Origin: Bacteroidota bacterium
Lineage (GTDB): Bacteria > Bacteroidota > Bacteroidia > Flavobacteriales_D > Crocinitomicaceae
Length of the DNA stretch: 8,743 nt
Direction of reading: 5' to 3'
Assembly (NCBI GenBank): GCA_024280195.1
Contig: JAJRQP010000244.1
Span: 1 to 8,743, forward strand
The notes under the pieces were generated by a model. It worked only from the letters and a program-made list of their open reading frames with translations. It did no database searches and was not told where the DNA came from. Positions 1 through 6,713 of the stretch are shown piece after piece. The translations under genes were made by a program, and so were the position numbers. Numbering within the stretch: position 1 is the stretch's first letter; the number at the start of each line of letters is the position of its first letter.

Positions 1-1
1 C

Positions 2-922
2 TTACACATTCATATTCAAAGCAAGTGGTACAAGTTCTTGTATTATTCTTTTTGGTTTCAATTTTTCACATTAAAAAAGGCACTAAAAAAGAATGGAATT
101 AATCCTCAAGACTTTGATTTATTTATGTCAAATGTTTTATTTCCTAGTGGTATTCTTTCTTGGATGCTTGCAAAAAAATATAAGAAGAGGTTATTTCATT
201 TAGAACATTGGTCTGGAATTAAAAAATTTCTCAGCAGTGATTATCACAAACGAAAAGGAAAAAAAGCGTTAGGTTATGCATCTAAAATTGGCGTTGTTTC
301 AAAAGTTCTGAAGAATGAAATTGTTGCAAATCAACTTGATGCTAAAATCAGTATTGTTCCTAATGTGGTTCTTAGTAATTTCACTTATCTAGAAAAGAAA
401 AAAGAGGAAAACACTATTCGATTTATTGCAATAGCAAATTGGAGATCACCAAAGAATCCTTTTTTGTTTTTAGATGCGTTGAGAGTTTTAAGTAGTAAAT
501 TTCCAGATAAAAGATTCCAAATTAACTTGATTGGAGAAGGGGAGCAATTGCAAGAAATAAAATCTCGTAATTATCCTTTTCAAATAGATTATTTAGGTAA
601 CATTCCTAACGCTGAAATAAATATCCATTTTCAAAAGGCAGATTTCTTCCTACATGGTTCTGATTTTGAAACATTTTCAATTGTTACTGTAGAAGCACTA
701 TTGACTGGAACACCTGTGATTGGAAGTCCTGTTGGGATAATCCCCGAGGTAATTAATGATTCGAATGGTGTAATTTGTGAAAACTCTTTAAATAGTTGGG
801 TAAATGGCATTGAGAGTGCAATAAGTTTTGAATTTAACCATTCTGTAATTGCAAAGAATATAAAAGAGATTTATTCAATAAAGAGAATAACTGCTATTCT
901 TAAATCATTTATTGAAGATTAA
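2..922 (+). CDS. Glycosyltransferase family 4-like protein, 5' end outside window (partial)
   Basis: This is a GT-B-fold sugar transferase, probably cytoplasmic or at the inner membrane, that adds a sugar from a nucleotide-sugar donor to a growing surface glycan. The reading frame is open to the left edge of the window. The first possible start inside it is a TTG at 38, which sits in the middle of a plausible N-terminal domain, so I treat the gene as truncated. Counting from that TTG, the C-terminal donor domain spans about residues 127-260. It shows a G-E-G turn near 166-168 and the retaining-GT signature E211-x7-E219, inside DFETFSIVTVEALLTGTPVI. A V-P-N-V-V segment near 107-111 fits the interdomain region of GT4 enzymes. 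Complete GT4 enzymes are usually about 350-400 residues, so some 50-90 are probably missing. The flippase-deacetylase gene starts 10 bases downstream, which suggests one operon. Donor and acceptor cannot be told from sequence. Confidence 0.88.
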   Translation, partial: LHIHIQSKWYKFLYYSFWFQFFTLKKALKKNGINPQDFDLFMSNVLFPSGILSWMLAKKYKKRLFHLEHWSGIKKFLSSDYHKRKGKKALGYASKIGVVSKVLKNEIVANQLDAKISIVPNVVLSNFTYLEKKKEENTIRFIAIANWRSPKNPFLFLDALRVLSSKFPDKRFQINLIGEGEQLQEIKSRNYPFQIDYLGNIPNAEINIHFQKADFFLHGSDFETFSIVTVEALLTGTPVIGSPVGIIPEVINDSNGVICENSLNSWVNGIESAISFEFNHSVIAKNIKEIYSIKRITAILKSFIED

Positions 923-932
923 AATAACGTAA

Positions 933-3407
933 ATGGGAATAATAGAAAATCAAAGTAAAAATAACCTAGTGATTCTGATACTCGCTGTGTTTTTTGGCGC
1001 TTTGAATAATATGATTCTTTTTCCAACGGCTCTTTCTAAAGAAGAATGGGGGATAATTCGTTTTCTGCCTACAGTGGCAATAATTGGAAGTAATTTCGCC
1101 TTATTCGGAACGCCTCAAATTCTGTTGAAATTCATGCCTTCTTACAAGGATGAATCTAATAAAAACGGTGGACTTCTTCGCTTTAACATTTTGCTAGGTA
1201 GTGTAGGACTGTTGTTGATGATTGCTCTTTTGATCTTCTTTAAGAACGGTATAGGAGCGGTTTATGAAGAAAACGCCTCACGATTAAATGATTACTACAT
1301 TTATATTTTTCCGTTGTTAATTTTGTCTTTCTTGACAGAAATTCTCAGTGCGTTCGCAAGGGCTCATTTCCATTCTGTATTTCAACTATTCTTAAAGGAG
1401 ATTGTACATCGGGTAATTCAAGCATTTTTACTTGTTCTGCTGATTGCTAAAGTCATTGACTTCAACTTATTCATTCTTTTGTTTTCATTTTCTTTATCAA
1501 TTAACGTTGTCCTCTTGCTCAATTCTTTAAAGAAAAAGAAGATTTTAGATTTTAAAAAGGCTGCTCTACCAAAGAAAGAGAAAAAAGCAATTTTAAAGTA
1601 TGGATTCTCTTCTTTACTAACCACATTTGGAGCATCTGTCACAGGTAGAATTGATAGTTTGATGGTGACGGCTTTAGTTTCAGGAGGTATTTTGGCTGCA
1701 AATGGTGGTTTAGAAGCTGTTGCTATTTATTCTTTTGGAGCTTATCTGGTAACGATAGTTGAAATGCCTGCTCGGGCTGTTTCGAGTATTGCAAACAGCA
1801 TCATCGCACAAGCTTGGGATGAGGATAATGTAACTGAATTGAAAACAATCTATCAAAAGACTGCTATCAATCAGATGTTGGTTGGTATGTTATTATTTAT
1901 TCTGATCTGGGCAGGAATAGACGAGCTATTTGAATTAATCGGAAAATATGAAGAAGCAAAATGGGTGGTTCTGTTTTTAGGATTAGGGAAACTCGTGAAT
2001 ATTTCTTCAGGTTCACATGCAGCGATAATTGTGACTTCTAAATTCTACATTTTTTCCATGTATGGGATGATGTTATTAGCAATAATGACATTTGCGTTGA
2101 ACCTATACTTTATTCCTCTTTACGGAATAAACGGAGCGGCAATTGCAACCCTAATTGCTCTTGTTGTTTACAATGGACTTTCTGTCCTGTTATTAAAAGT
2201 TAAAGTGAACTTGCAGCCTTTTACCAAGCAATCCATTATTCTATTCGTTATTTCTGCAGCATTATTTTACCTGGCCAATTGGATGGACTTTAATTGGAAT
2301 CCAATTATTGAAATAGGTGTAAAATCAATTATCCTGAGCGCCTTGTTTGTAGCTGCGATTTATTTCTTGAGAGTTTCTCCCGATATGAACCAAACAATAA
2401 GAAACATCATACGCAAAACCTCAAAGAAAATTGCACGCATACTAGTTTTTCCAATTCTACATAAAATTGGGGGAGAGAAATGGCTGAATAAAGGTGCTTC
2501 AAATGCAATTTTGAACATCATGTATCATGGGGTTGTCGAGATTTTTAAAGAGAACAACTTGAACAGAAATATCAGTGCAACTCAATTTGAAAAACATCTG
2601 ATTTACTTGAAAGAGAATTTTGAAATTTTATCGCTTGAAGAATGTAAAAACCAAATAAAGAATAGAACTTTAAAAAGGCAAGCTGTCACATTGAGCTTTG
2701 ATGATGGCTTTGAAAATAATTTATCTGTTGTTTTACCCTTGTTAGAAAAGTATAATGTCCCTGCTACCATTTATGTTTTAGGTTACCTAGCTAACGAGAA
2801 TTATCAAGCTATTCGTACAACATGGTCTAATTATGTAGATTTACTATTAAGCGCGGGAGAAAGAGATGAATTGAATAGGATTCTTGGTTGTGATTTGAAG
2901 AAGCAAAATGAGTTTTATCATTTTGTAAAAGAAAAATCATCCAACGAAATGATGGAATTACTATTAGCGTTTGAAAAATCTTCAATTGTAAATGAAGTAT
3001 TACATTCTGCAGAACGTGAGTCTTATAAAATGTTATCAAGAAAACAAATTATCCAACTTTCAAATTCTTCATTAATTACGATTGGAAGTCATGCATATTG
3101 GCATTGCAACATTGGAAAGCAGGATAAAGTTGCAAGTATTGAAGAATTGAAAAAATCAAAACAAGAATTAGAAGAATTAATAGGAAATGAAGTGACATCT
3201 TTGGCATACCCAGACGGGAGTTATACGAGAGATGTAATTGATATTGCCGAAGAAATAGGTTATAACGATCAATGGGCGGTTACTTACCAATATCCTGAAG
3301 ATAATAATGACCCTAGAATTATACACAGGTTTGGTATTGCAACACAAACAACTTTTGAGTCCAATATGTTTTTTATCAATAAAGCATTTTCGAAAAAATC
3401 ATTTTAA
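933..3407 (+). CDS. Fusion of Wzx-like polysaccharide flippase and CE4/NodB-type polysaccharide deacetylase
   Basis: This single 824-residue frame joins two enzymes. Residues 1-480 form an oligosaccharide flippase of the MATE/MviN-like superfamily. I count about 14 hydrophobic segments, near 11-31, 40-60, 80-103, 121-141, 158-175, 177-198, 221-245, 257-285, 312-335, 341-360, 372-394, 400-422, 432-450 and 458-480. Residues about 522-815 form a polysaccharide deacetylase. It opens with I-M-Y-H-G-V (529-534) and has motif 1 SFDDG (588-592, catalytic and metal-binding D590 and D591). Motif 2 is H720-A-Y-W-H724, motif 3 is A-Y-P-D-G (758-762), and a late H-R-F-G-I lies at 798-802. About 130 residues separate motifs 1 and 2, so there is a sizeable insert. 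A basic linker (about 485-520) joins the halves with no stop. The even helix count implies a cytoplasmic deacetylase. The substrate is probably an N-acetylated amino sugar on a lipid-linked glycan (inference). In-frame ATGs at 2385 and 2520 could allow a separate deacetylase product. Confidence 0.87.
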   Translation: MGIIENQSKNNLVILILAVFFGALNNMILFPTALSKEEWGIIRFLPTVAIIGSNFALFGTPQILLKFMPSYKDESNKNGGLLRFNILLGSVGLLLMIALLIFFKNGIGAVYEENASRLNDYYIYIFPLLILSFLTEILSAFARAHFHSVFQLFLKEIVHRVIQAFLLVLLIAKVIDFNLFILLFSFSLSINVVLLLNSLKKKKILDFKKAALPKKEKKAILKYGFSSLLTTFGASVTGRIDSLMVTALVSGGILAANGGLEAVAIYSFGAYLVTIVEMPARAVSSIANSIIAQAWDEDNVTELKTIYQKTAINQMLVGMLLFILIWAGIDELFELIGKYEEAKWVVLFLGLGKLVNISSGSHAAIIVTSKFYIFSMYGMMLLAIMTFALNLYFIPLYGINGAAIATLIALVVYNGLSVLLLKVKVNLQPFTKQSIILFVISAALFYLANWMDFNWNPIIEIGVKSIILSALFVAAIYFLRVSPDMNQTIRNIIRKTSKKIARILVFPILHKIGGEKWLNKGASNAILNIMYHGVVEIFKENNLNRNISATQFEKHLIYLKENFEILSLEECKNQIKNRTLKRQAVTLSFDDGFENNLSVVLPLLEKYNVPATIYVLGYLANENYQAIRTTWSNYVDLLLSAGERDELNRILGCDLKKQNEFYHFVKEKSSNEMMELLLAFEKSSIVNEVLHSAERESYKMLSRKQIIQLSNSSLITIGSHAYWHCNIGKQDKVASIEELKKSKQELEELIGNEVTSLAYPDGSYTRDVIDIAEEIGYNDQWAVTYQYPEDNNDPRIIHRFGIATQTTFESNMFFINKAFSKKSF

Positions 3408-3424
3408 TGTTGTAAATTAGAATT

Positions 3425-4357
3425 ATGAAATATATTTTTCAGAGAATTTCTAAGAATAGTCTAAGTGATATTGCTTCTTTGTATGCGAGTTCTTTTGATG
3501 TGTCAGTTTCGATTGATGAACTGGAAGCAAAATACAATACGCAAGATTTTGGAGAATCATACACGGGGTTTATTGCAATAGATGAGCAAAAAGAAGTTGG
3601 TGCGTATTATGGTGTTTTCCCTTGTGAAGTTAACTATGAAGGAAAAATGTATTTATGCGGACAATCTGGTGACACAATGACTGCTCCAAAACATCGAAAA
3701 AGAGGTTTGTTTACCTCACTTGCAAAAGAAACTAATCAGTTATGCAAAGAAGTTAATATGGCATTCGTTTTTGGTTTTCCGAATGAGAATTCATTGCCAG
3801 GTTTTGAAAGAAAGTTGGATTGGAAATTTTACGGAAGAATGCAAATGTTTAGTATTTCAAATAAAGTGAAACTCCCATTTTGTGAACTAGCATCTAAGTA
3901 TTCTGTATTTAAAACATTTTATCGGAGCCTTGTTAAATTTAGACTTAGAAAGAGGTTAATTAGTTCCAAAGAAATTCAATTCAATCAATTCACAAATTCC
4001 CTTGTTAAAGATGCAAAATTCATTGATTATAAGATGAATAAGTCGAAAGACATTTATTGCATCTCAATAAACGGGTTTAAAATGATTCTAAAAGCGGAAC
4101 CTCATTTAATGATAGGAGAGGTTGAATATTTTGAAAAATCTCGAACAAAGGATTTTATAATCATAATAGAACAGTTAGGGATTAAGGTTCTAGCAAAGAA
4201 AACGCAATTGACTCTAAGTAAGAATCATTGGTTGTATGCTTATTTAGAAGATGAAATAGATCCTTCGGATTCTTTACCGATTGGTTTTTATGAAATAAAG
4301 AGTGAGATTGATTACTCTAAATTCTCGTTCTCAATGTTGGACTATGATACGTTTTGA
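3425..4357 (+). CDS. GNAT-like N-acyltransferase of the polysaccharide cluster
   Basis: This is a probable cytoplasmic acyl-CoA-dependent N-acyltransferase. The N-terminal 145 residues resemble a GNAT domain. The segment G-D-T-M-T-A-P-K-H-R-K-R-G-L-F (82-96) matches the beta-4/alpha-3 region that holds the acetyl-CoA pyrophosphate, in the degenerate R-x-x-G form, and is followed by a helix. Next comes FGFPNENSLPGFERKLDW (116-133), a pattern I associate with GNAT proteins in surface-glycan loci. Residues about 150-310 show no motif I can name. They could be a second, degenerate GNAT lobe, and they end in D-Y-D-T-F. The ATG lies 17 bases after the fusion gene's stop, so co-transcription is likely. 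Placed beside a sugar N-deacetylase, an attractive role is acylation of the freed amine, but this is inference. The stop lies 2 bases from the stop of the convergent lipoprotein gene. Confidence is high that the gene is real and moderate for the function. Confidence 0.75.
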   Translation: MKYIFQRISKNSLSDIASLYASSFDVSVSIDELEAKYNTQDFGESYTGFIAIDEQKEVGAYYGVFPCEVNYEGKMYLCGQSGDTMTAPKHRKRGLFTSLAKETNQLCKEVNMAFVFGFPNENSLPGFERKLDWKFYGRMQMFSISNKVKLPFCELASKYSVFKTFYRSLVKFRLRKRLISSKEIQFNQFTNSLVKDAKFIDYKMNKSKDIYCISINGFKMILKAEPHLMIGEVEYFEKSRTKDFIIIIEQLGIKVLAKKTQLTLSKNHWLYAYLEDEIDPSDSLPIGFYEIKSEIDYSKFSFSMLDYDTF

Positions 4358-4359
4358 TT

Positions 4360-4869
4360 TTACTCCTTAACAAATGCCCTAATCTCCAATAAATGAACCT
4401 TCTCAACCGTATTCGCTGTAACAGTCACTGTTTTCTTAATCTCGTTAACCTGTCCTGGTTTAGGATGAAAAACAACACGAATTACATCCGATTCTCCAGG
4501 TAAAATTGGTCCTTCTGGTTTTTCAGGCATTGTACATCCACAACTCGCAGACACATCAGAAACAATGAGTGGCTTATCTCCTGTGTTTGTCAGAGTAAAA
4601 ACTGTTTCATTGTCGCTATCTGGTAAAACATCTCCGTAATCGTGGGTTAATTTATCAAACTCAAGAGTCGTAGAACTCGCTTTTAATAGCGCAACTCTTT
4701 CTTGCTCCTCTCTCTCTATTTCTTTCAATGTTTCTTTTAATTCGGCTTCAGATTGAGAACCTGCAGCAACTGTAGAAGCAACATCACCTGATTTAATTTC
4801 AAACTCTTCAGAAGAATTACAAGAGATTAAGCTCAAAAGTAAAAGCGCAGAAATGTATTTAATTGTCAT
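4360..4869 (-). CDS. DUF1573-domain lipoprotein
   Basis: This 169-residue secreted lipoprotein has no known biochemical role. A short basic start and hydrophobic stretch lead to the lipobox L-I-S-C, with the lipidated Cys at 17. The mature N-terminus, C-N-S-S-E-E-F-E, places acidic residues just after the Cys, which resembles the Bacteroidetes lipoprotein surface-export signal, so a cell-surface location is possible. Residues 38-62 are rich in Glu and Lys and look like a helical or coiled-coil spacer. Residues about 68-165 form the DUF1573 domain, a predicted Ig-like beta sandwich. It shows F-D-x-x-x-x-D-Y-G-D-V (71-81), F-T-L-T-N-T-G (91-97), the signature S-C-G-C-T (109-113) and the proline/glycine turn I-L-P-G-E (122-126). 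The gene follows the S41 peptidase on the same strand after 36 bases, and a possible promoter box lies in that gap. Family assignment is confident; function is not. Confidence 0.88.
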   Translation of the reverse strand: MTIKYISALLLLSLISCNSSEEFEIKSGDVASTVAAGSQSEAELKETLKEIEREEQERVALLKASSTTLEFDKLTHDYGDVLPDSDNETVFTLTNTGDKPLIVSDVSASCGCTMPEKPEGPILPGESDVIRVVFHPKPGQVNEIKKTVTVTANTVEKVHLLEIRAFVKE

Positions 4870-4891
4870 TGTATTTAATTTTATGATAGGT

Positions 4892-4899
4892 CAAATTTA
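4892..4899 (-). promoter_or_regulatory. Candidate Bacteroidetes -7 box for the DUF1573 lipoprotein gene
   Basis: Read on the minus strand, the gap between the S41 peptidase stop and the lipoprotein ATG contains TAAATTTG, an exact match to the Bacteroidetes -7 consensus TAnnTTTG. It would start transcription about 16 bases before the ATG. No TTG lies at the usual 17-23 base distance upstream; the nearest is 12 bases away. In AT-rich DNA such a box can arise by chance, so the lipoprotein may be read only from the upstream peptidase transcript. Confidence 0.28.
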
Positions 4900-4905
4900 A
4901 GAATT

Positions 4906-6495
4906 CTATTCCAATCCTGCTTCATTGTAAGCATCAGATTCAATGATTTCGATTGCTTTTTGCAAGATTTCATTGGAGTCGTTGTAAATTTCATAAAACT
5001 CTTTGAAACTCCAGATGTTTTGCGCTAGAATTGCTTTGATACGAAGTTTAAGCAAGTCTTCACTTTCTCTATATCCTTCTTCATCAAATATCAAAGTAGA
5101 ATCTTCTTTCTCTGCGTATTTTGCTAGTTCTGCAATGATTTTTTCATCGACAATAAAGTTCTTTTTAAAGTCAGAAAATTCCGGATATTTTTTTCGTAGC
5201 TTCTTTCTATTCTTGTTAACATAAGTCAATGTGAATGCGTTTAAATGCCCTCCACGGATGATGGATGTAAAATAATCACTCACACCTGTTGTGTCCAATG
5301 AAACAAAAAAGTCAGGCATGATTCCTCCACCACCATAAACTGTTCTTCCGGTGACCAATGTTTTGTGCATCAATGAATCTGGCAATTTGATAGAATCACT
5401 ATTCGTATATTCTCCGTTCTTGTATCGGTTAATTAAATCATTGTGGTAAGCATCCACATCGTCGTAGGGTTTCTGAATAAAACGACCACTAGGCGTGTAA
5501 TATCTAGCAATGGTTAATCTAATTTGAGACCCATCCGATAAGTCAATCGGTCGCTGTACCAATCCTTTTCCAAAAGTTCTACGACCGATAATAAGACCTC
5601 TGTCCCAATCTTGAATTGCGCCAGATAGAATTTCACTGGCAGATGCAGAAGTTTCGTCTGTTAGAATCACGAGTCTTCCTTTTTCCCAAAGACCTTTCTT
5701 TTCGGTTTTTAAATCAATACGAGGTTGAACTCTTCCTTTAGAATAGACTACCAATTTATCTTTGGTTAGGAACTCATCTGCCAAATATTTTGCAGCATAA
5801 AGCAATCCTCCTCCGTTTCCTTGTAAATCAAAGATGAGGTTCTTCATTCCTGCTTTTTTTAGTTTCTTGATGCCTTCTTGCACCTCTACTAAAGAATTTC
5901 GAGAGAATGTATTCATTTTAATATAGCCTGTCGTTGGTGTTACCATATATGCCGCATCTACAGAATGAACAGGAATAACATCTCTTGTAATGGTAAAATC
6001 AATTGGTTTCTTCGTTTTATTTCGGAGGACTTGAACATCTACTTTTGTGCCTTTATCTCCCAACAATCGTTTTCGAACTCCGCTGTTTTTTAATCCATTT
6101 CCAGCAACATCCTCCTCAGCAATGGATACTATCTTATCTCCAGCTAATAAACCAACCTTTTCAGAAGGTCCACCGGGAATTGTTGCGACAACCGTTAACG
6201 TGTCTTTTAAAATTTGAAAACGAATACCTATTCCAACAAAATTCCCGTTAATTCTTTCGTTTGCACCTGATACTTCATTTTTAGAAATAAAAGTAGAGTG
6301 GGGGTCCAATTTTTCTAGAAGGGCAACAATTGCTGTATTGGTTAATTCTTCTGAATTCACATCGTCAACATATAAATGCTCAATGGCAGAGATTACTTCA
6401 TCAAATTTCTGAGTGGTTTCTGTTCTTCCGTATTGTGCTATAGCTGAATTGCTAATAACAAATACAAGGATGGTAATTGCGGATAATATCTTCAT
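4906..6495 (-). CDS. S41-family C-terminal processing peptidase (Prc/CtpA-like)
   Basis: This periplasmic serine protease has the architecture of the tail-specific proteases, which bind a substrate C-terminus through a PDZ domain and cleave it. Residues 1-20 are a signal peptide ending A-I-A before Q21. An N-terminal helical region contains L-D-P-H-S-T-F-I (63-70). The PDZ domain spans about 84-170, with its carboxylate-binding loop at F-V-G-I-G-I (86-91). The S41 core spans about 185-400. It contains D-L-Q-G-N-G-G-G (223-230), E-T-S-A-S-A-S-E (281-288) with the probable nucleophile S285, and T-F-G-K-G-L-V-Q (307-314) with the general base K310. The Ser-Lys spacing of 25 equals that in plant D1 protease. 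Y-Y-T-P-S-G-R (332-338) is also typical. A helical C-terminal tail of about 125 residues follows. The length of 529 is normal for Bacteroidetes homologues. All catalytic residues are present, so it should be active. The natural substrate is unknown. It lies first in a likely two-gene unit with the DUF1573 lipoprotein. Confidence 0.94.
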   Translation of the reverse strand: MKILSAITILVFVISNSAIAQYGRTETTQKFDEVISAIEHLYVDDVNSEELTNTAIVALLEKLDPHSTFISKNEVSGANERINGNFVGIGIRFQILKDTLTVVATIPGGPSEKVGLLAGDKIVSIAEEDVAGNGLKNSGVRKRLLGDKGTKVDVQVLRNKTKKPIDFTITRDVIPVHSVDAAYMVTPTTGYIKMNTFSRNSLVEVQEGIKKLKKAGMKNLIFDLQGNGGGLLYAAKYLADEFLTKDKLVVYSKGRVQPRIDLKTEKKGLWEKGRLVILTDETSASASEILSGAIQDWDRGLIIGRRTFGKGLVQRPIDLSDGSQIRLTIARYYTPSGRFIQKPYDDVDAYHNDLINRYKNGEYTNSDSIKLPDSLMHKTLVTGRTVYGGGGIMPDFFVSLDTTGVSDYFTSIIRGGHLNAFTLTYVNKNRKKLRKKYPEFSDFKKNFIVDEKIIAELAKYAEKEDSTLIFDEEGYRESEDLLKLRIKAILAQNIWSFKEFYEIYNDSNEILQKAIEIIESDAYNEAGLE

Positions 6496-6713
6496 TCTTT
6501 TAATTTTCTGTTCGTTCTGTTAAGACAAGAATAATGCCTTTCTTTTTTGTGTAATCTAATAACGGTAAAACAATTGAATTAGTAACAAGTCTTGCTTTAC
6601 TTTTTTAGAAAAATTGTGAAATTGGCTATCAACTTTCATTTGTGGATTGATTTTGGTCATTCAGTCAAGTTCGAGTCGTTATTTTTTGTTTCTTCGTACT
6701 ACTTTAAATTCCT
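6496..6713. promoter_or_regulatory. Divergent intergenic region between S41 peptidase and NlpC/P60 genes
   Basis: This 218-base AT-rich gap must hold the promoters for both divergent genes. On the plus strand I see two imperfect matches to the Bacteroidetes pattern TTG-N(17-23)-TAnnTTTG. One is TTG at 6574-6576, 21 bases before TACTTTTT at 6598-6605. The other is TTG at 6622-6624, 23 bases before TGATTTTG at 6648-6655. Each misses one consensus base. On the minus strand no convincing match was found. Only short palindromes are visible (CAATTG at 6571-6576; CAAG-T-CTTG at 6586-6594), with no long operator-like repeat and no credible small gene. Confidence 0.35.

Noticed and set aside
38..40. 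TTG as the true start of the glycosyltransferase gene
   Set aside because: The frame stays open upstream to the window edge with plausible coding sequence, and the protein would lack most of its N-terminal GT-B domain. The gene is better treated as truncated by the window.
1418..1642. Minus-strand open frame of 74 codons
   Set aside because: It is antisense to well-supported flippase helices, with Lys/Phe-rich composition that mirrors the opposite strand and no recognisable motif.
2827..3039. Minus-strand open frame of 70 codons
   Set aside because: It is antisense to the helical insert of the deacetylase domain and has no independent support.
3408..3424. Possible break between the fusion gene and the GNAT gene holding a promoter
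   Set aside because: The gap is only 17 bases, with no TAnnTTTG box or hairpin; co-transcription is simpler.
5003..5224. Plus-strand open frame of 73 codons
   Set aside because: It lies opposite the C-terminal tail of the S41 peptidase, and its Ser/Phe-rich translation is typical of an antisense shadow.
6003..6251. Plus-strand open frame of 82 codons
   Set aside because: It lies opposite the conserved PDZ domain of the S41 peptidase and has no motif of its own.
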